Positions 51,100 through 59,574 of a stretch of 64,000 nt of DNA are shown here, in pieces (position 1 is the stretch's first letter; each line of letters opens with the position of its first letter). The translations under genes and the position numbers were made by a program. Under the pieces are notes generated by a model. That model searched no databases, was not told the origin of the DNA, and saw only the letters and a list, made by a program, of their open reading frames with translations. The DNA comes from Candidatus Kapaibacterium sp. (GTDB lineage Bacteria > Bacteroidota > Ignavibacteria > Kapaibacteriales > UBA4661), in contig JALONG010000028.1 in NCBI GenBank assembly GCA_025455065.1, positions 1-64,000 of the forward strand. Direction: 5' to 3'.

Positions 51100-52665
51100 A
51101 TGACAACCAAATACGATCCCATTACCCTAAGCATCCTCTGGTCGCGCCTTTTGGCGATTGTGGATGAAGCTGGAACAACGCTTCAACGCACGTCGTTCTC
51201 GACCGTAACCCGCGAATCCAACGACTTTGCGGTTGTTCTCATGGACAAATACGGGCGCTCCATTGCGCAATCCGGCATTAGTGTTCCGTCATTTTTGGGC
51301 GTACTGCCGATGCTCACGCAAGCGCTCTTGAAGGACTATTTTCCGCCGGAATCGTGGGCGGAAGGCGATACCGTCATGACCAACGATCCTTGGTTGTGTG
51401 CAGGACACAAGCCTGATATTGGCTTAGTATCGCCAATTTTCAAATCCGGTGCGCTGATTGGCTTTATTGGTACGATTGCTCATTCACCCGATATGGGCGG
51501 TGCGCTCTGGGGCGCGGGTGGGCGGGATTTGTACGAGGAAGGTTTAATGGTTCCGCCCACAAAGCTCGTCATTGCTGGTGCGGAGAATGTGACGCTCTTC
51601 AATATCATCGAAGCAAATGTGCGTGTGGCAAAGCAGACCATCGGCGACATTCGCGCCCAACTTGCCGCCAATGAGCAAGGTATTTCCTCGCTTATGCGGC
51701 TTATGGACGAAATGGGTATGGAAAATTTACAAACTGTTGCCGAACAGGTCATCGAAGCGAGTGAACGCGCCATGCGCGAGGCTATTCGCAAAGCACCCGA
51801 CGGCACATACCGCTACGAATACGATGCCGACGGCGATGGTCTCGAAAACCCAGTCCACATCTCGTGTGCCGTGACGATTAAGGACGACGAAATTTTTGTG
51901 GATTATGCCGGAACATCCGGCGCACACCCGCTTGGAATCAACGCTGTGATGAATTACACCTATGCTTATACCGCCTATCCGATAAAATGCGCCTTCAGCC
52001 CTGATGTTCCCAACAACGAAGGCTCATTCCGCCCGATTCATGTAACCGCGCCGAAAGGTTCGTTGCTCAATGCACAAAAACCCGTCCCGCTTGGTGCGCG
52101 GAACATCACGGGAAATATCCTCCACGCGGCTGTTTTTGGTGCGCTTTCGGAGGCAGTTCCCGCACAAGTGCAGGCAGATTGCGGTGCGGCGTGTTGGTGC
52201 GTTGTACTGAATGGTCATGACACAAGGAAACATCAGGATTACGTCGAATACTTTTTCCTGAATGGTGGTTACGGTGCGCGTCCGACGATGCACGGTATTC
52301 CGACGCTCAGTTTTCCGACGAATGTGGCAAATGTGCCGATTGAAGTGCTGGAAAATAGTGCGCCCATCATGGTTACGGAAAAATCGCTCCGGCGCAATTC
52401 CGGCGGCAAAGGCGTGTACGATGGCGGTGCAGGGCAGCGTTTCTCGTTCAAAAATGTTGGTGAAGACCCCATCAATATTTCCATTCTCACCGAAAAAACG
52501 AAAACCGTTGCACGCGGCTTGCAAGGCGGTTTGGACGGTAAAAAAGGGAAAATCAGCATCAGACCAAAACGCTTCATTGCGCCCAAAGGCTTGGATAAAC
52601 TTATGCCGAATGAAGAAATTGTGCTGGATTTACCGGGCGGCGGCGGCTTTGGAACACCGGATTGA
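51100..52665 (+). CDS. hyuB: Hydantoinase/oxoprolinase-family protein, B subunit
   Basis: 521 residues. Typical features: PITLSILWSRLLAIVDEAGTTLQRTSFSTVTRESNDFAVVLMD, the metal-site region VMTNDPWLCAGHKPDIGLVSPIF, AHSPDMGG, a YDADGDGLENPVHISCAVTI segment, and RRNSGGKGVYDGGAGQRF near the end. It combines with HyuA to act on an imide, hydantoin or carbonyl substrate using ATP. The exact member of the family (hydantoinase versus carboxylase) cannot be settled from sequence. A hairpin terminator follows at 52701-52731. Confidence 0.93.
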   Translation: MTTKYDPITLSILWSRLLAIVDEAGTTLQRTSFSTVTRESNDFAVVLMDKYGRSIAQSGISVPSFLGVLPMLTQALLKDYFPPESWAEGDTVMTNDPWLCAGHKPDIGLVSPIFKSGALIGFIGTIAHSPDMGGALWGAGGRDLYEEGLMVPPTKLVIAGAENVTLFNIIEANVRVAKQTIGDIRAQLAANEQGISSLMRLMDEMGMENLQTVAEQVIEASERAMREAIRKAPDGTYRYEYDADGDGLENPVHISCAVTIKDDEIFVDYAGTSGAHPLGINAVMNYTYAYTAYPIKCAFSPDVPNNEGSFRPIHVTAPKGSLLNAQKPVPLGARNITGNILHAAVFGALSEAVPAQVQADCGAACWCVVLNGHDTRKHQDYVEYFFLNGGYGARPTMHGIPTLSFPTNVANVPIEVLENSAPIMVTEKSLRRNSGGKGVYDGGAGQRFSFKNVGEDPINISILTEKTKTVARGLQGGLDGKKGKISIRPKRFIAPKGLDKLMPNEEIVLDLPGGGGFGTPD

Positions 52666-52700
52666 GGCGAAGTATAAAGTATGAAGTATGCAATTTTGGA

Positions 52701-52740
52701 GTGAGGGTTTGTACGCAAAGCAGACCCTCGCTTTTCGTTT
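52701..52740 (+). terminator. Rho-independent terminator after hyuB
   Basis: An 11-bp stem with two G-T pairs (GTGAGGGTTTG / CAGACCCTCGC, 52701-52711 with 52721-52731) encloses a 9-base loop, followed by CTTTTCGTTT. It separates hyuB from the aldehyde dehydrogenase gene. Confidence 0.75.
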
Positions 52741-52781
52741 AGTGAGACTCGGAAATTTTTAGAACACTTTTGCGCAAAACT

Positions 52782-54197
52782 ATGACTGCAACAATCAACG
52801 TCCGTAATCCTCGTACAGGAAAGAACGACTACACCATAACCCCACCAAGCGCATCGGAACTTGCTTTACGGTGTACACAACTTCGTGAGGCACAAGTAGC
52901 ATGGCAAGAAAATGGGGTAGAATACCGCATTAGCGTTTTGCAAAAGTGGAAAGAAGCCGCAACACGGCACAAAACCTCGTTACAAGAAGCACTCATCCAT
53001 GACACGGGACGCAAGTGGGAATCAATCTTGGAGGCGGATTTGCTTTTTTCAAGTATTGACAGGTGGTGCAGATTAGGGCGTGAATTTTTCACAGAGCAAG
53101 CATCGAAGCCGTCTCACGTGCCGTTTATCGAAATTCGCCAAGATGTGCAGCCGTTTCCGCTTGTGGGCGTGATTAGCCCTTGGAATTTCCCGCTTTTGCT
53201 GTCACTCATTGACGCAATTCCCGCTCTCATGGCGGGTTGTGCGGTAATTGTCAAGCCAAGCGAAATCACGCCGCGTTTTGTGAAACCGATGATGCAAATT
53301 ATCGAAGAAGTCCCAGAATTAGCTTCGGTGCTGGTGTATGTGGAAGGAGCAGGTGAAACTGGCGGCACAATTATCCAAAACGTAGATTTGGTCTGCTTCA
53401 CAGGCAGTGTTGCCACAGGGCGGCACGTCTATAAAGCAGCCGCAGACCGCTTCATTCCTGCGTTTCTGGAACTTGGAGGAAAAGATGCCGCGCTTGTTTT
53501 TGAAGGTGCAAATCTTGACCATGCAACGTCGTCGCTGCTTTGGGGTTCGACTGCAAACGCCGGTCAATCCTGCCTTTCAGTGGAGCGCATTTACGTTCAA
53601 CAAAGCATTTATACGGATTTTCTGGAACAACTCACCGCTAAAGCGCAGAAACTCTCGTTTTGCTACCCCGACATTGACACGGGAAAAATTGGTCCGATTA
53701 TTTCCGAAAAACAAGTCGCTATCATCAACGACCATTTGCACGATGCTCTTCAGAAAGGCGCACAAATACTCACGGGAACGGGGCAATGCGAAGAACATGG
53801 TGGCGGAATGTGGTGTTTCCCGACGGTGCTTACTAACGTCAATCACAACATGAAAATCATGACCGAAGAGACATTCGGACCAATTCTACCCGTCATGCCT
53901 TTTCAGGATGAAAACGAAGCGGTTGCTTTTGCCAACGGCACGATATTTGGCTTGAGCGGCGCGGTCTTTGCGAAATCACACGAAGAAGCGCATAGAATCG
54001 GGCTTCGGATGCACTGCGGCGCGATAAGCCTGAATGAATCGGCACTGACGGCAATTATTCACGAGGGGGAAAAACAATCTTTCAAAGCATCCGGCATCGG
54101 TGGAACCCGCATGGGCGCTGCTGCGCTGAAGCGTTTTGTTCGCCAACGGACATTTTTGACAAAAGTACAAAATGTGGTCTCTCCATGGTGGTATTGA
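52782..54197 (+). CDS. NAD(P)-dependent aldehyde dehydrogenase
   Basis: 471 residues from ATG 52782 (a TTG at 52770 is less likely). The catalytic set is present: the NAD-site ISPWNFPLLLSLIDAIPALMAGCAVIVKPSEITP, the general-base Glu in FLELGGKDAALV and the nucleophilic Cys in NAGQSCLSVERIYV, ending in EETFGPILPVMPF. It oxidises an aldehyde or semialdehyde to the acid. The terminator upstream suggests its own promoter. It is the last gene of the rightward arm and converges with truA. Confidence 0.93.
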   Translation: MTATINVRNPRTGKNDYTITPPSASELALRCTQLREAQVAWQENGVEYRISVLQKWKEAATRHKTSLQEALIHDTGRKWESILEADLLFSSIDRWCRLGREFFTEQASKPSHVPFIEIRQDVQPFPLVGVISPWNFPLLLSLIDAIPALMAGCAVIVKPSEITPRFVKPMMQIIEEVPELASVLVYVEGAGETGGTIIQNVDLVCFTGSVATGRHVYKAAADRFIPAFLELGGKDAALVFEGANLDHATSSLLWGSTANAGQSCLSVERIYVQQSIYTDFLEQLTAKAQKLSFCYPDIDTGKIGPIISEKQVAIINDHLHDALQKGAQILTGTGQCEEHGGGMWCFPTVLTNVNHNMKIMTEETFGPILPVMPFQDENEAVAFANGTIFGLSGAVFAKSHEEAHRIGLRMHCGAISLNESALTAIIHEGEKQSFKASGIGGTRMGAAALKRFVRQRTFLTKVQNVVSPWWY

Positions 54198-54220
54198 AAA
54201 ATACGGCTCGGTATAGTAAC

Positions 54221-55000
54221 CTACAAAACCCTCAACATCGGCTCTGTGTCTTGCTTCACAGCATCTCCTTTGTACATTACACGCTCCAAAAACAAACCAC
54301 TCGGCGGGGCTGTCAGTGTCGCGGGAATACCGCTTTTGTCCTCGAAAAATTCGTGAATTGCGCCTAGTGACATCTTCCCACGCCCGACTTCTGCAAGCAC
54401 ACCAACCATCTGCCGCACCATTTTCCAAAGAAAGTGGGAGCCGCGAACCCTCACCAGTATGAGGCTGCCGGCCTCTTCGACCGAAAAAAGGTCAATGTTG
54501 GTTGTGGTAGATTTTTCTTCGGGGTCATCGGCGGTGAAAGAACGGTAGTCGCGCCGCCCCTTGAAAATATCGGCTGCGGAGCGCATCACATCTATATCCA
54601 ACTCGTCTTTTATCCACCAGACAAAACGTTTTCCAAACGCAGAACGGCGACGGGAAATTTGATACAAATACTGCCGTGAAACCGCGTCATATCTGGCGTG
54701 GAAGTCTTTGTGTGCTTTGTCAATACGCAGGATGTTAATATCGGCGGGAAGTTCGTCGTTCACTTTCATGCGGAGTATCTGCGGAGCAAGCATTGTCGAG
54801 GCTTCCAGGTGTGCTACCTGCGCAAGTGCGTGAACGCCGCTATCAGTCCGCCCGGAGCCGTAGAACTCGAAATTGCGTGATTTTAAGACCGTTTCCAGCG
54901 CAACATTGATGTCGCCTTGCACCGTGCGAGCGTTTTTCTGCATTTGCCAGCCGCTATACCGCGTTCCCTCGTATTCGAGCGTTACTTTGTATCGTGCCAT
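54221..55000 (-). CDS. truA: tRNA pseudouridine(38-40) synthase
   Basis: 259 residues. The catalytic Asp lies in YGSGRTDSGVHALAQVAH; YSGWQMQ at the N-terminus and GSHFLWKMVRQMVGVLAEVGRG near the end are diagnostic of TruA. It makes pseudouridine at positions 38-40 of the tRNA anticodon stem. This is a housekeeping gene that marks the right border of the accessory island. The ATG is 6 bp from the cyanophycinase stop. Confidence 0.96.
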   Translation of the reverse strand: MARYKVTLEYEGTRYSGWQMQKNARTVQGDINVALETVLKSRNFEFYGSGRTDSGVHALAQVAHLEASTMLAPQILRMKVNDELPADINILRIDKAHKDFHARYDAVSRQYLYQISRRRSAFGKRFVWWIKDELDIDVMRSAADIFKGRRDYRSFTADDPEEKSTTTNIDLFSVEEAGSLILVRVRGSHFLWKMVRQMVGVLAEVGRGKMSLGAIHEFFEDKSGIPATLTAPPSGLFLERVMYKGDAVKQDTEPMLRVL

Positions 55001-55006
55001 TGACGT

Positions 55007-55885
55007 TTAGCGCCCTTTCTTGGGTGATGATTTCTGCACTTGCGGCATCGGATATAATGCACCACTGGGAAAAATGTGCAATCGAATGTCGTTGCCTGTG
55101 AGATTACCGTTTGCATCAGTACGGATATTTTTCGCGTTTCGTGCATCGAAAACCTGTACTGTTGCGTCTCCCAAGACTTCAAACGTGCTATTCGGTTTGA
55201 CAATAATGCACGTCGCTTCGTCAATGCCAACGCCCACAAGGTTGGGATGCTCCAAAACCAGCGTCAAAAGGCGGTTCTGGCGTTTGCGCTTCACAAAATG
55301 CTGGTCAATAATTACCGAGCGCACAAAACCAAAACCTTCCGCCGTTTCGATGTTTCCTTTGCGCACCATACCGTAAGGGTTCACGGTGTCCTTGTTCACA
55401 AGTTCGTCCCCTGTGAGCATAATACGGCTCTGCACAGCCGCACCGGCGCTTGTTCCCGATAGCACCCCGCCTTTTTCATAAACCTTCCACACCGCTTGGA
55501 GAAACTTCGTACCGCGCAGTGCCTTCATAAGCCTGTTTTGGTCGCCGCCGGAGAAAAATACGCCCGTTGCGACATTGATTTTCGCAAGATTGGAATCCGC
55601 ATCAGCGCTTGCGGAATCGCAAATCACGTAGTCCACATTCGGTGCGCCGAACTTCAGGAATTGCTCGCGCTGAGCTTTCGCTGTTTCGAGCATTTCTGAA
55701 CTTGCCATCGGGATAATGAGTATTCGTGCCTTCTCGCCGCCAGCCAAGGCAATAATTTTCTTCATAATCGCTTCAGGGCGGGGTCCGCCTCCGATGATGA
55801 CGAGATGACCTTTGGGGGTGGTAGTTTGAGAAATCAGGGCAAGTGATTGGAGCAGAACAATGAACAATGTAGCAAAGAGGCGCAT
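55007..55885 (-). CDS. Secreted cyanophycinase-like serine peptidase (S51)
   Basis: 292 residues with a signal peptide (MRLFATLFIVLLQSLALISQ). The core shows HLVIIGGGPRPEAIMKKII, the VFFSGGDQNRLMKAL block, the nucleophile motif SGTSAGAA (Ser146), and QHFVKRKRQNRL, as in cyanophycinases, which cut cyanophycin (multi-L-arginyl-poly-L-aspartate) to beta-Asp-Arg dipeptides. No cyanophycin synthetase is in the window, and the signal peptide points to use of external cyanophycin or a related isoaspartyl peptide. It reads into truA. Confidence 0.88.
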   Translation of the reverse strand: MRLFATLFIVLLQSLALISQTTTPKGHLVIIGGGPRPEAIMKKIIALAGGEKARILIIPMASSEMLETAKAQREQFLKFGAPNVDYVICDSASADADSNLAKINVATGVFFSGGDQNRLMKALRGTKFLQAVWKVYEKGGVLSGTSAGAAVQSRIMLTGDELVNKDTVNPYGMVRKGNIETAEGFGFVRSVIIDQHFVKRKRQNRLLTLVLEHPNLVGVGIDEATCIIVKPNSTFEVLGDATVQVFDARNAKNIRTDANGNLTGNDIRLHIFPSGALYPMPQVQKSSPKKGR

Positions 55886-55931
55886 TATAGGTCAGAAATA
55901 GTAGATAATAAAAGATGAAAAATAAACAGCA

Positions 55932-56156
55932 TTACAGCCAATTCCGAAATTCTTCCAGCGAAATACCCGCTTGCTTTAGCAGTGAGCGCAATGTTCCTGC
56001 GCTAATTTCACGGTGGTTCGGAATAGATAACGCGCGGTGTTCGCCGTCTTTTTGTACAATGATATGACTCCCTCGCTGCCGGATTTCACGCCAACCGCGC
56101 TTTAGCAACAACCGAATAAACTCTTTTCCCGATACGGTTGGTAAATGCTCACTCAT
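55932..56156 (-). CDS. hicA: HicA-type mRNA interferase toxin 2 (intact)
   Basis: 74 residues. MSEHLPTVSGKEFIRLLLKR, RQRGSHIIV with the catalytic His, and a LKQAGISLEEFRNWL end form a complete HicA. It starts at an ATGA overlap with hicB. It serves as the reference that reveals the 5' frameshift of the copy at 6257-6460. Confidence 0.92.
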   Translation of the reverse strand: MSEHLPTVSGKEFIRLLLKRGWREIRQRGSHIIVQKDGEHRALSIPNHREISAGTLRSLLKQAGISLEEFRNWL

Positions 56157-56380
56157 GCAGCAACCCCAAGTTCAACGTCTATCGTCGTTACTTCGAGAAG
56201 TTGAAGCGGTTTATCCCAGCCCAATTCATCAGCCGTTTCAAGGATCAGTTCTACCGCTTCTCGGATATTGACTAATGCTTCGTCTCGGGTTCGCCCCTGA
56301 CTAACGCAGCCGGGCAGACTTGGGCAAGTGGCAACTATCCAGCCATCTTCGCCGTCTTCAAGGATTATCGGTAGTTTCAT
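56153..56380 (-). CDS. hicB: HicB-type antitoxin 2
   Basis: 75 residues from ATG 56380. KLPIILEDGEDGWIVATCPSLPGCVSQGRTRDEALVNIREAVELILE is the partial RNase-H-like antitoxin fold. It is closely related to the copy at 6477-6701 (shared EDGWI, CPS-PGC, TRD-ALVNIRE). It is upstream of hicA with a 4-bp overlap. A longer frame to 56437 is not supported by the comparison. Confidence 0.92.
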   Translation of the reverse strand: MKLPIILEDGEDGWIVATCPSLPGCVSQGRTRDEALVNIREAVELILETADELGWDKPLQLLEVTTIDVELGVAA

Positions 56381-56446
56381 AGCAACACAAAATCGTAAGA
56401 AAAACAATCGTGAGAAAACAAACCGTAATTTACTCACTTCTTGCCA

Positions 56447-57697
56447 TTACGCAAACATCTTCTGCACCTTCCCAAGCGCACGAATCATCGTGTCAATTTC
56501 CTCGCGGGTGTTGTAAAATGCCAGCGAAGCGCGGCACGTTGCCGGTACGCCAAAGCGCTTCATAAGCGGCTGCGTACAATGATGCCCCGTGCGAATGGCG
56601 ACACCTTCGTTGTCGAGAATCGTTCCCACATCGTGCGGATGAATTGCGCCGCTTGCGCCGGAAAGCATGAACGAAATCACGCTGGCTTTTTCCCGTGCCG
56701 TGCCAATAATCCGCACCCCACCCAAAGTTTCAAGCGCTTCGGTGGCATAGCCGAGTAGATCGTGTTCGTGTTCGCCAATGGCATCCAGACCAATGCTGTT
56801 CACATACTCCAATGCCGCTCCAAGCCCGATAATTCCTTCTACGTGGGGCGTTCCGGCTTCAAATTTGAAAGGAATTTCGTTGTAGGTGGTTTTCTCGAAT
56901 GTTACCGAACTAATCATCGCACCGCCGCCGTGATAGGGCGGCATTGCTTCAAGCAATTTTGCTTTGCCGTACAGAACACCGATTCCCGTCGGCGCAAAGA
57001 CTTTATGCCCCGAAAACACGTAAAAATCAGCATCCAGCGCCCGCACATCCACTGCCAAATGCGGCACAGACTGCGCACCATCCACAAGCACCACAGCGCC
57101 GCGTTCATGCGCGAGGTCAATGATGCGCTTCACAGGGTTGATTGTGCCGAGTGTGTTAGAAATGTGCGTAATTGCGACAAGTTTTGTGCGGTCGGTGAGC
57201 AGGTTTTCGTATTCATCCATTTCCAATTCGCCGTCATCATTCACCGGAACTACCTGCAAAACCGCTTTCTTCCTTGCACAGAGCATTTGCCAAGGAACGA
57301 TATTGGAATGATGCTCCATAGCAGAAATTACGATTTCATCGCCTTCGCGGATGTCCAATTCGCCAAACGAAAACGCCACCAAATTTATCGCTTCGGTTGT
57401 GCCGCGCACGAAGATAATTTCGCGGTCTTCGGCTGCGTTGATGAAGGTCTGCACGGTGCGCCGAGCGGCTTCCAGAGCGGCTGTCGCCTGCTGACTGAGG
57501 AAATGATTGCCTCGGTGAACATTGCTGTTCATAGCGCGGTAATAGCGGTCAATCGTTTCGATGACCTGACGCGGCTTTTGGGAGGTGTTGCCGTTGTCCA
57601 AGTACACAAGCGGCTTTCCGTGTACTTTTTCGGAGAGAATCGGGAAATCCTTGCGAAGTGTTTCTACGTCAAAATCAAGTGTTGATGCGGTTGTCAT
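56447..57697 (-). CDS. sufS: Cysteine desulfurase (SufS type)
   Basis: 416 residues from ATG 57697. The PLP-binding lysine is in DFYVFSGHKVFAPTGIGVLYG. The active-site Cys lies in IRTGHHCTQPLMKRFGVPATCRASLAFYNT, typical of group II desulfurases. It takes sulfur from L-cysteine as persulfide for iron-sulfur cluster assembly with SufC and SufD, which are encoded a few kilobases upstream on the same strand. No sufE or sufU gene is seen. The hicBA pair follows downstream. Confidence 0.95.
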   Translation of the reverse strand: MTTASTLDFDVETLRKDFPILSEKVHGKPLVYLDNGNTSQKPRQVIETIDRYYRAMNSNVHRGNHFLSQQATAALEAARRTVQTFINAAEDREIIFVRGTTEAINLVAFSFGELDIREGDEIVISAMEHHSNIVPWQMLCARKKAVLQVVPVNDDGELEMDEYENLLTDRTKLVAITHISNTLGTINPVKRIIDLAHERGAVVLVDGAQSVPHLAVDVRALDADFYVFSGHKVFAPTGIGVLYGKAKLLEAMPPYHGGGAMISSVTFEKTTYNEIPFKFEAGTPHVEGIIGLGAALEYVNSIGLDAIGEHEHDLLGYATEALETLGGVRIIGTAREKASVISFMLSGASGAIHPHDVGTILDNEGVAIRTGHHCTQPLMKRFGVPATCRASLAFYNTREEIDTMIRALGKVQKMFA

Positions 57698-57796
57698 GGT
57701 GATTTGGGAGATGGTGAAATATTTCCTGAGTTCTACGACTGCCACGAGGATGTGACGAAGCGGTAGGACGGGCTTTTGTGTACTGCGTGAGCAAGA

Positions 57797-58591
57797 TTAT
57801 TTACTACCAACATCAAGCATATACCGCACTCCCAGCGCAATCGAAATCGGCTGCACATTCAGTGTCCGATAGCCTGCAAGCGGGTCTTTGCCGACGATGT
57901 TAAAATTATCGGGAATCTGCGTGAGCGGCACCATACGAACCATTTGCGACAGCGCCATACTGCCTTGTCCATAGACAGAAAACTTACCTTCGCCCAGCGT
58001 AAAGGTGATAATGCCAATTTCTGCGCCAAGTTCAAAAAACGGTTGTAATCGTGCTTGCGGCATTGTATAGGTGGTAATCTTGCCGGCATTCGGTTGCGCA
58101 CCGCCGTTGGTCTCGAAGACATCCACACTTGCGTCATAGACCATGTGGACAGGCATACTTCCTCGCAAAAACAAACCAAATTCCGGCAACACATTCAAAA
58201 ACTTCAAAAAGCGAAGCCCCGCCGATGCCGATAAACACAGGGCATTTGCGGTCATAATAAATTCATTGGTTATCTGACCGCTAAACGGGTCCACAGAACT
58301 ACTACGGGCTACGGCGTTCATTATGCCAATATCCAAGACGGCAAGTGCATCTTTTGAAGCGCTAATCGTGTAGGTGGTCTCAATGCCCACGTCCGGCAGT
58401 GCTGCTATGGCAAAACTTCCCCGTGAAAGCGCCGTTATGGAAGAATTCCAGCCGCCGCGCCCTGCAACATACCCGCCAATACTGATTGTTCCCGGTAAAA
58501 TACCTTGCGCCGCAAGCGGCATAGCTGCAATCATAAGCACCGAGGCAGTAACGATGCTGCTTTTGCGAAGATAGTCGAACACACGTTTCAT
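57797..58591 (-). CDS. Secreted beta-rich protein, probable outer-membrane barrel
   Basis: 264 residues from ATG 58591 with an AAAGGTG ribosome-binding match. A signal peptide (MKRVFDYLRKSSIVTASVLMI) is followed by Gly- and aromatic-rich alternating strands (GTISIGGYVAGRGGWN, LCLSASAGLRFLKFLNVLPEFGLFLRG) and the end ISIALGVRYMLDVGSK. No family is recognised. A small outer-membrane barrel is likely. It lies between sufS and sufD on the same strand without obvious link to Fe-S metabolism. Confidence 0.65.
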   Translation of the reverse strand: MKRVFDYLRKSSIVTASVLMIAAMPLAAQGILPGTISIGGYVAGRGGWNSSITALSRGSFAIAALPDVGIETTYTISASKDALAVLDIGIMNAVARSSSVDPFSGQITNEFIMTANALCLSASAGLRFLKFLNVLPEFGLFLRGSMPVHMVYDASVDVFETNGGAQPNAGKITTYTMPQARLQPFFELGAEIGIITFTLGEGKFSVYGQGSMALSQMVRMVPLTQIPDNFNIVGKDPLAGYRTLNVQPISIALGVRYMLDVGSK

Positions 58592-58620
58592 CACATCACC
58601 TTTGAAAAACGGTAAGAAAA

Positions 58621-59343
58621 TTACTGCAAATCATCAAACTCAAGATACAAGGTTTTATCGAATTTGAGGAGCATTTTTCCTGTATTAACGCTAGTTTGAG
58701 CCGAGAAGTTTCCTTTTTTGAGCGGGCGATTTTGTTCTGCAAGGCTGCAAACCGCATAATTACTTGACTTCAGGCTTTCCTCTGCAATGGGACAATTACG
58801 AAGGCTCACAATCTGGTCAAAATCTGGTTTTGCCGTGATAGTGTGCGCGGCGAATTGCTCTTTGTTATTGCCAAAAACAAGGTATGATAGGGTTTCAGAG
58901 CGTTTTGCCGCAGTGTCGAATTTTTGGCGATAGATAACGCGCTTAATGCTCACGGGCAGTTTCCCCGTAATCGGCTCGCCACCACGCTCGAAATGTCCTG
59001 CGTAGATTTCTGCTTTGAACGGGCGCGGATTATCCAGCATTTCCGGCAGCACAAAGACCTCCGGCACAAGCGTATAAACAGTTTCTTTGGGATTTGTGCG
59101 CAGGCTTTTTTGGTATGCGGCGCGGGCTTCATCGGCAATTTCCACTTCGAGAATAATTTGGTAATCGTGCGGCGTATGGAACATCGGCAAATGCGACGCA
59201 TAGACGCTGGGCGACTTTTTCCCGCCGAAGAACATCATACCGTGCAGCGAAGGTTTGTCGAGATAGGATGTTACTTTCGTTTGGGCGATAGTGGTTTCCA
59301 CCAACAGAAACATTGAGAAAATGATGAGGGCGAAAAGGCGCAT
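58621..59343 (-). CDS. Secreted protein of unknown function
   Basis: 240 residues with a signal peptide (MRLFALIIFSMFLLVETTIAQ). The mature part has YQIILEVEIADEARAAYQKSL, PRPFKAEIYAGHFERGGEPITGKLPVSIKRVIYRQ and LVFGNNKEQFAAHTI, and no known motif. It shares a short MRLFA-type N-terminus with the secreted cyanophycinase. It precedes the barrel-like gene on the same strand. Confidence 0.62.
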   Translation of the reverse strand: MRLFALIIFSMFLLVETTIAQTKVTSYLDKPSLHGMMFFGGKKSPSVYASHLPMFHTPHDYQIILEVEIADEARAAYQKSLRTNPKETVYTLVPEVFVLPEMLDNPRPFKAEIYAGHFERGGEPITGKLPVSIKRVIYRQKFDTAAKRSETLSYLVFGNNKEQFAAHTITAKPDFDQIVSLRNCPIAEESLKSSNYAVCSLAEQNRPLKKGNFSAQTSVNTGKMLLKFDKTLYLEFDDLQ

Positions 59344-59501
59344 AAATACTGGGATTTAGTGTGACGCATCAAAACAATTTTTACCCCGTCCTATCGCTTC
59401 ATAGCGATAGAGCGGGTTTCGCGGTACTGTACAAACCCGTAGCACGGCAGTGTTATTGTACTCCTCAGCCATACTACGGGAGAACGAAGGCAGAATCATC
59501 T

Positions 59502-59547
59502 CAAAAAAAAAACGCTCTGCGCATCAAAAATACTGCCGCAGAGCGTT
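59502..59547 (-). terminator. Rho-independent terminator after sufD
   Basis: A perfect 11-bp stem (AACGCTCTGCG / CGCAGAGCGTT, 59511-59521 with 59537-59547) with a 15-base loop. Read leftward, it is followed by nine T residues (A-tract at 59502-59510). It closes the sufC-sufD transcript. Confidence 0.9.
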
Positions 59548-59574
59548 GGAAAAACTGAATGTTTGACTGGAAAT

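Noticed and set aside
59360..59500. GC-rich stretch with small inverted repeats, possible structured RNA
   Set aside because: No cloverleaf or known RNA motif could be drawn, and it lies downstream of the sufD terminator.
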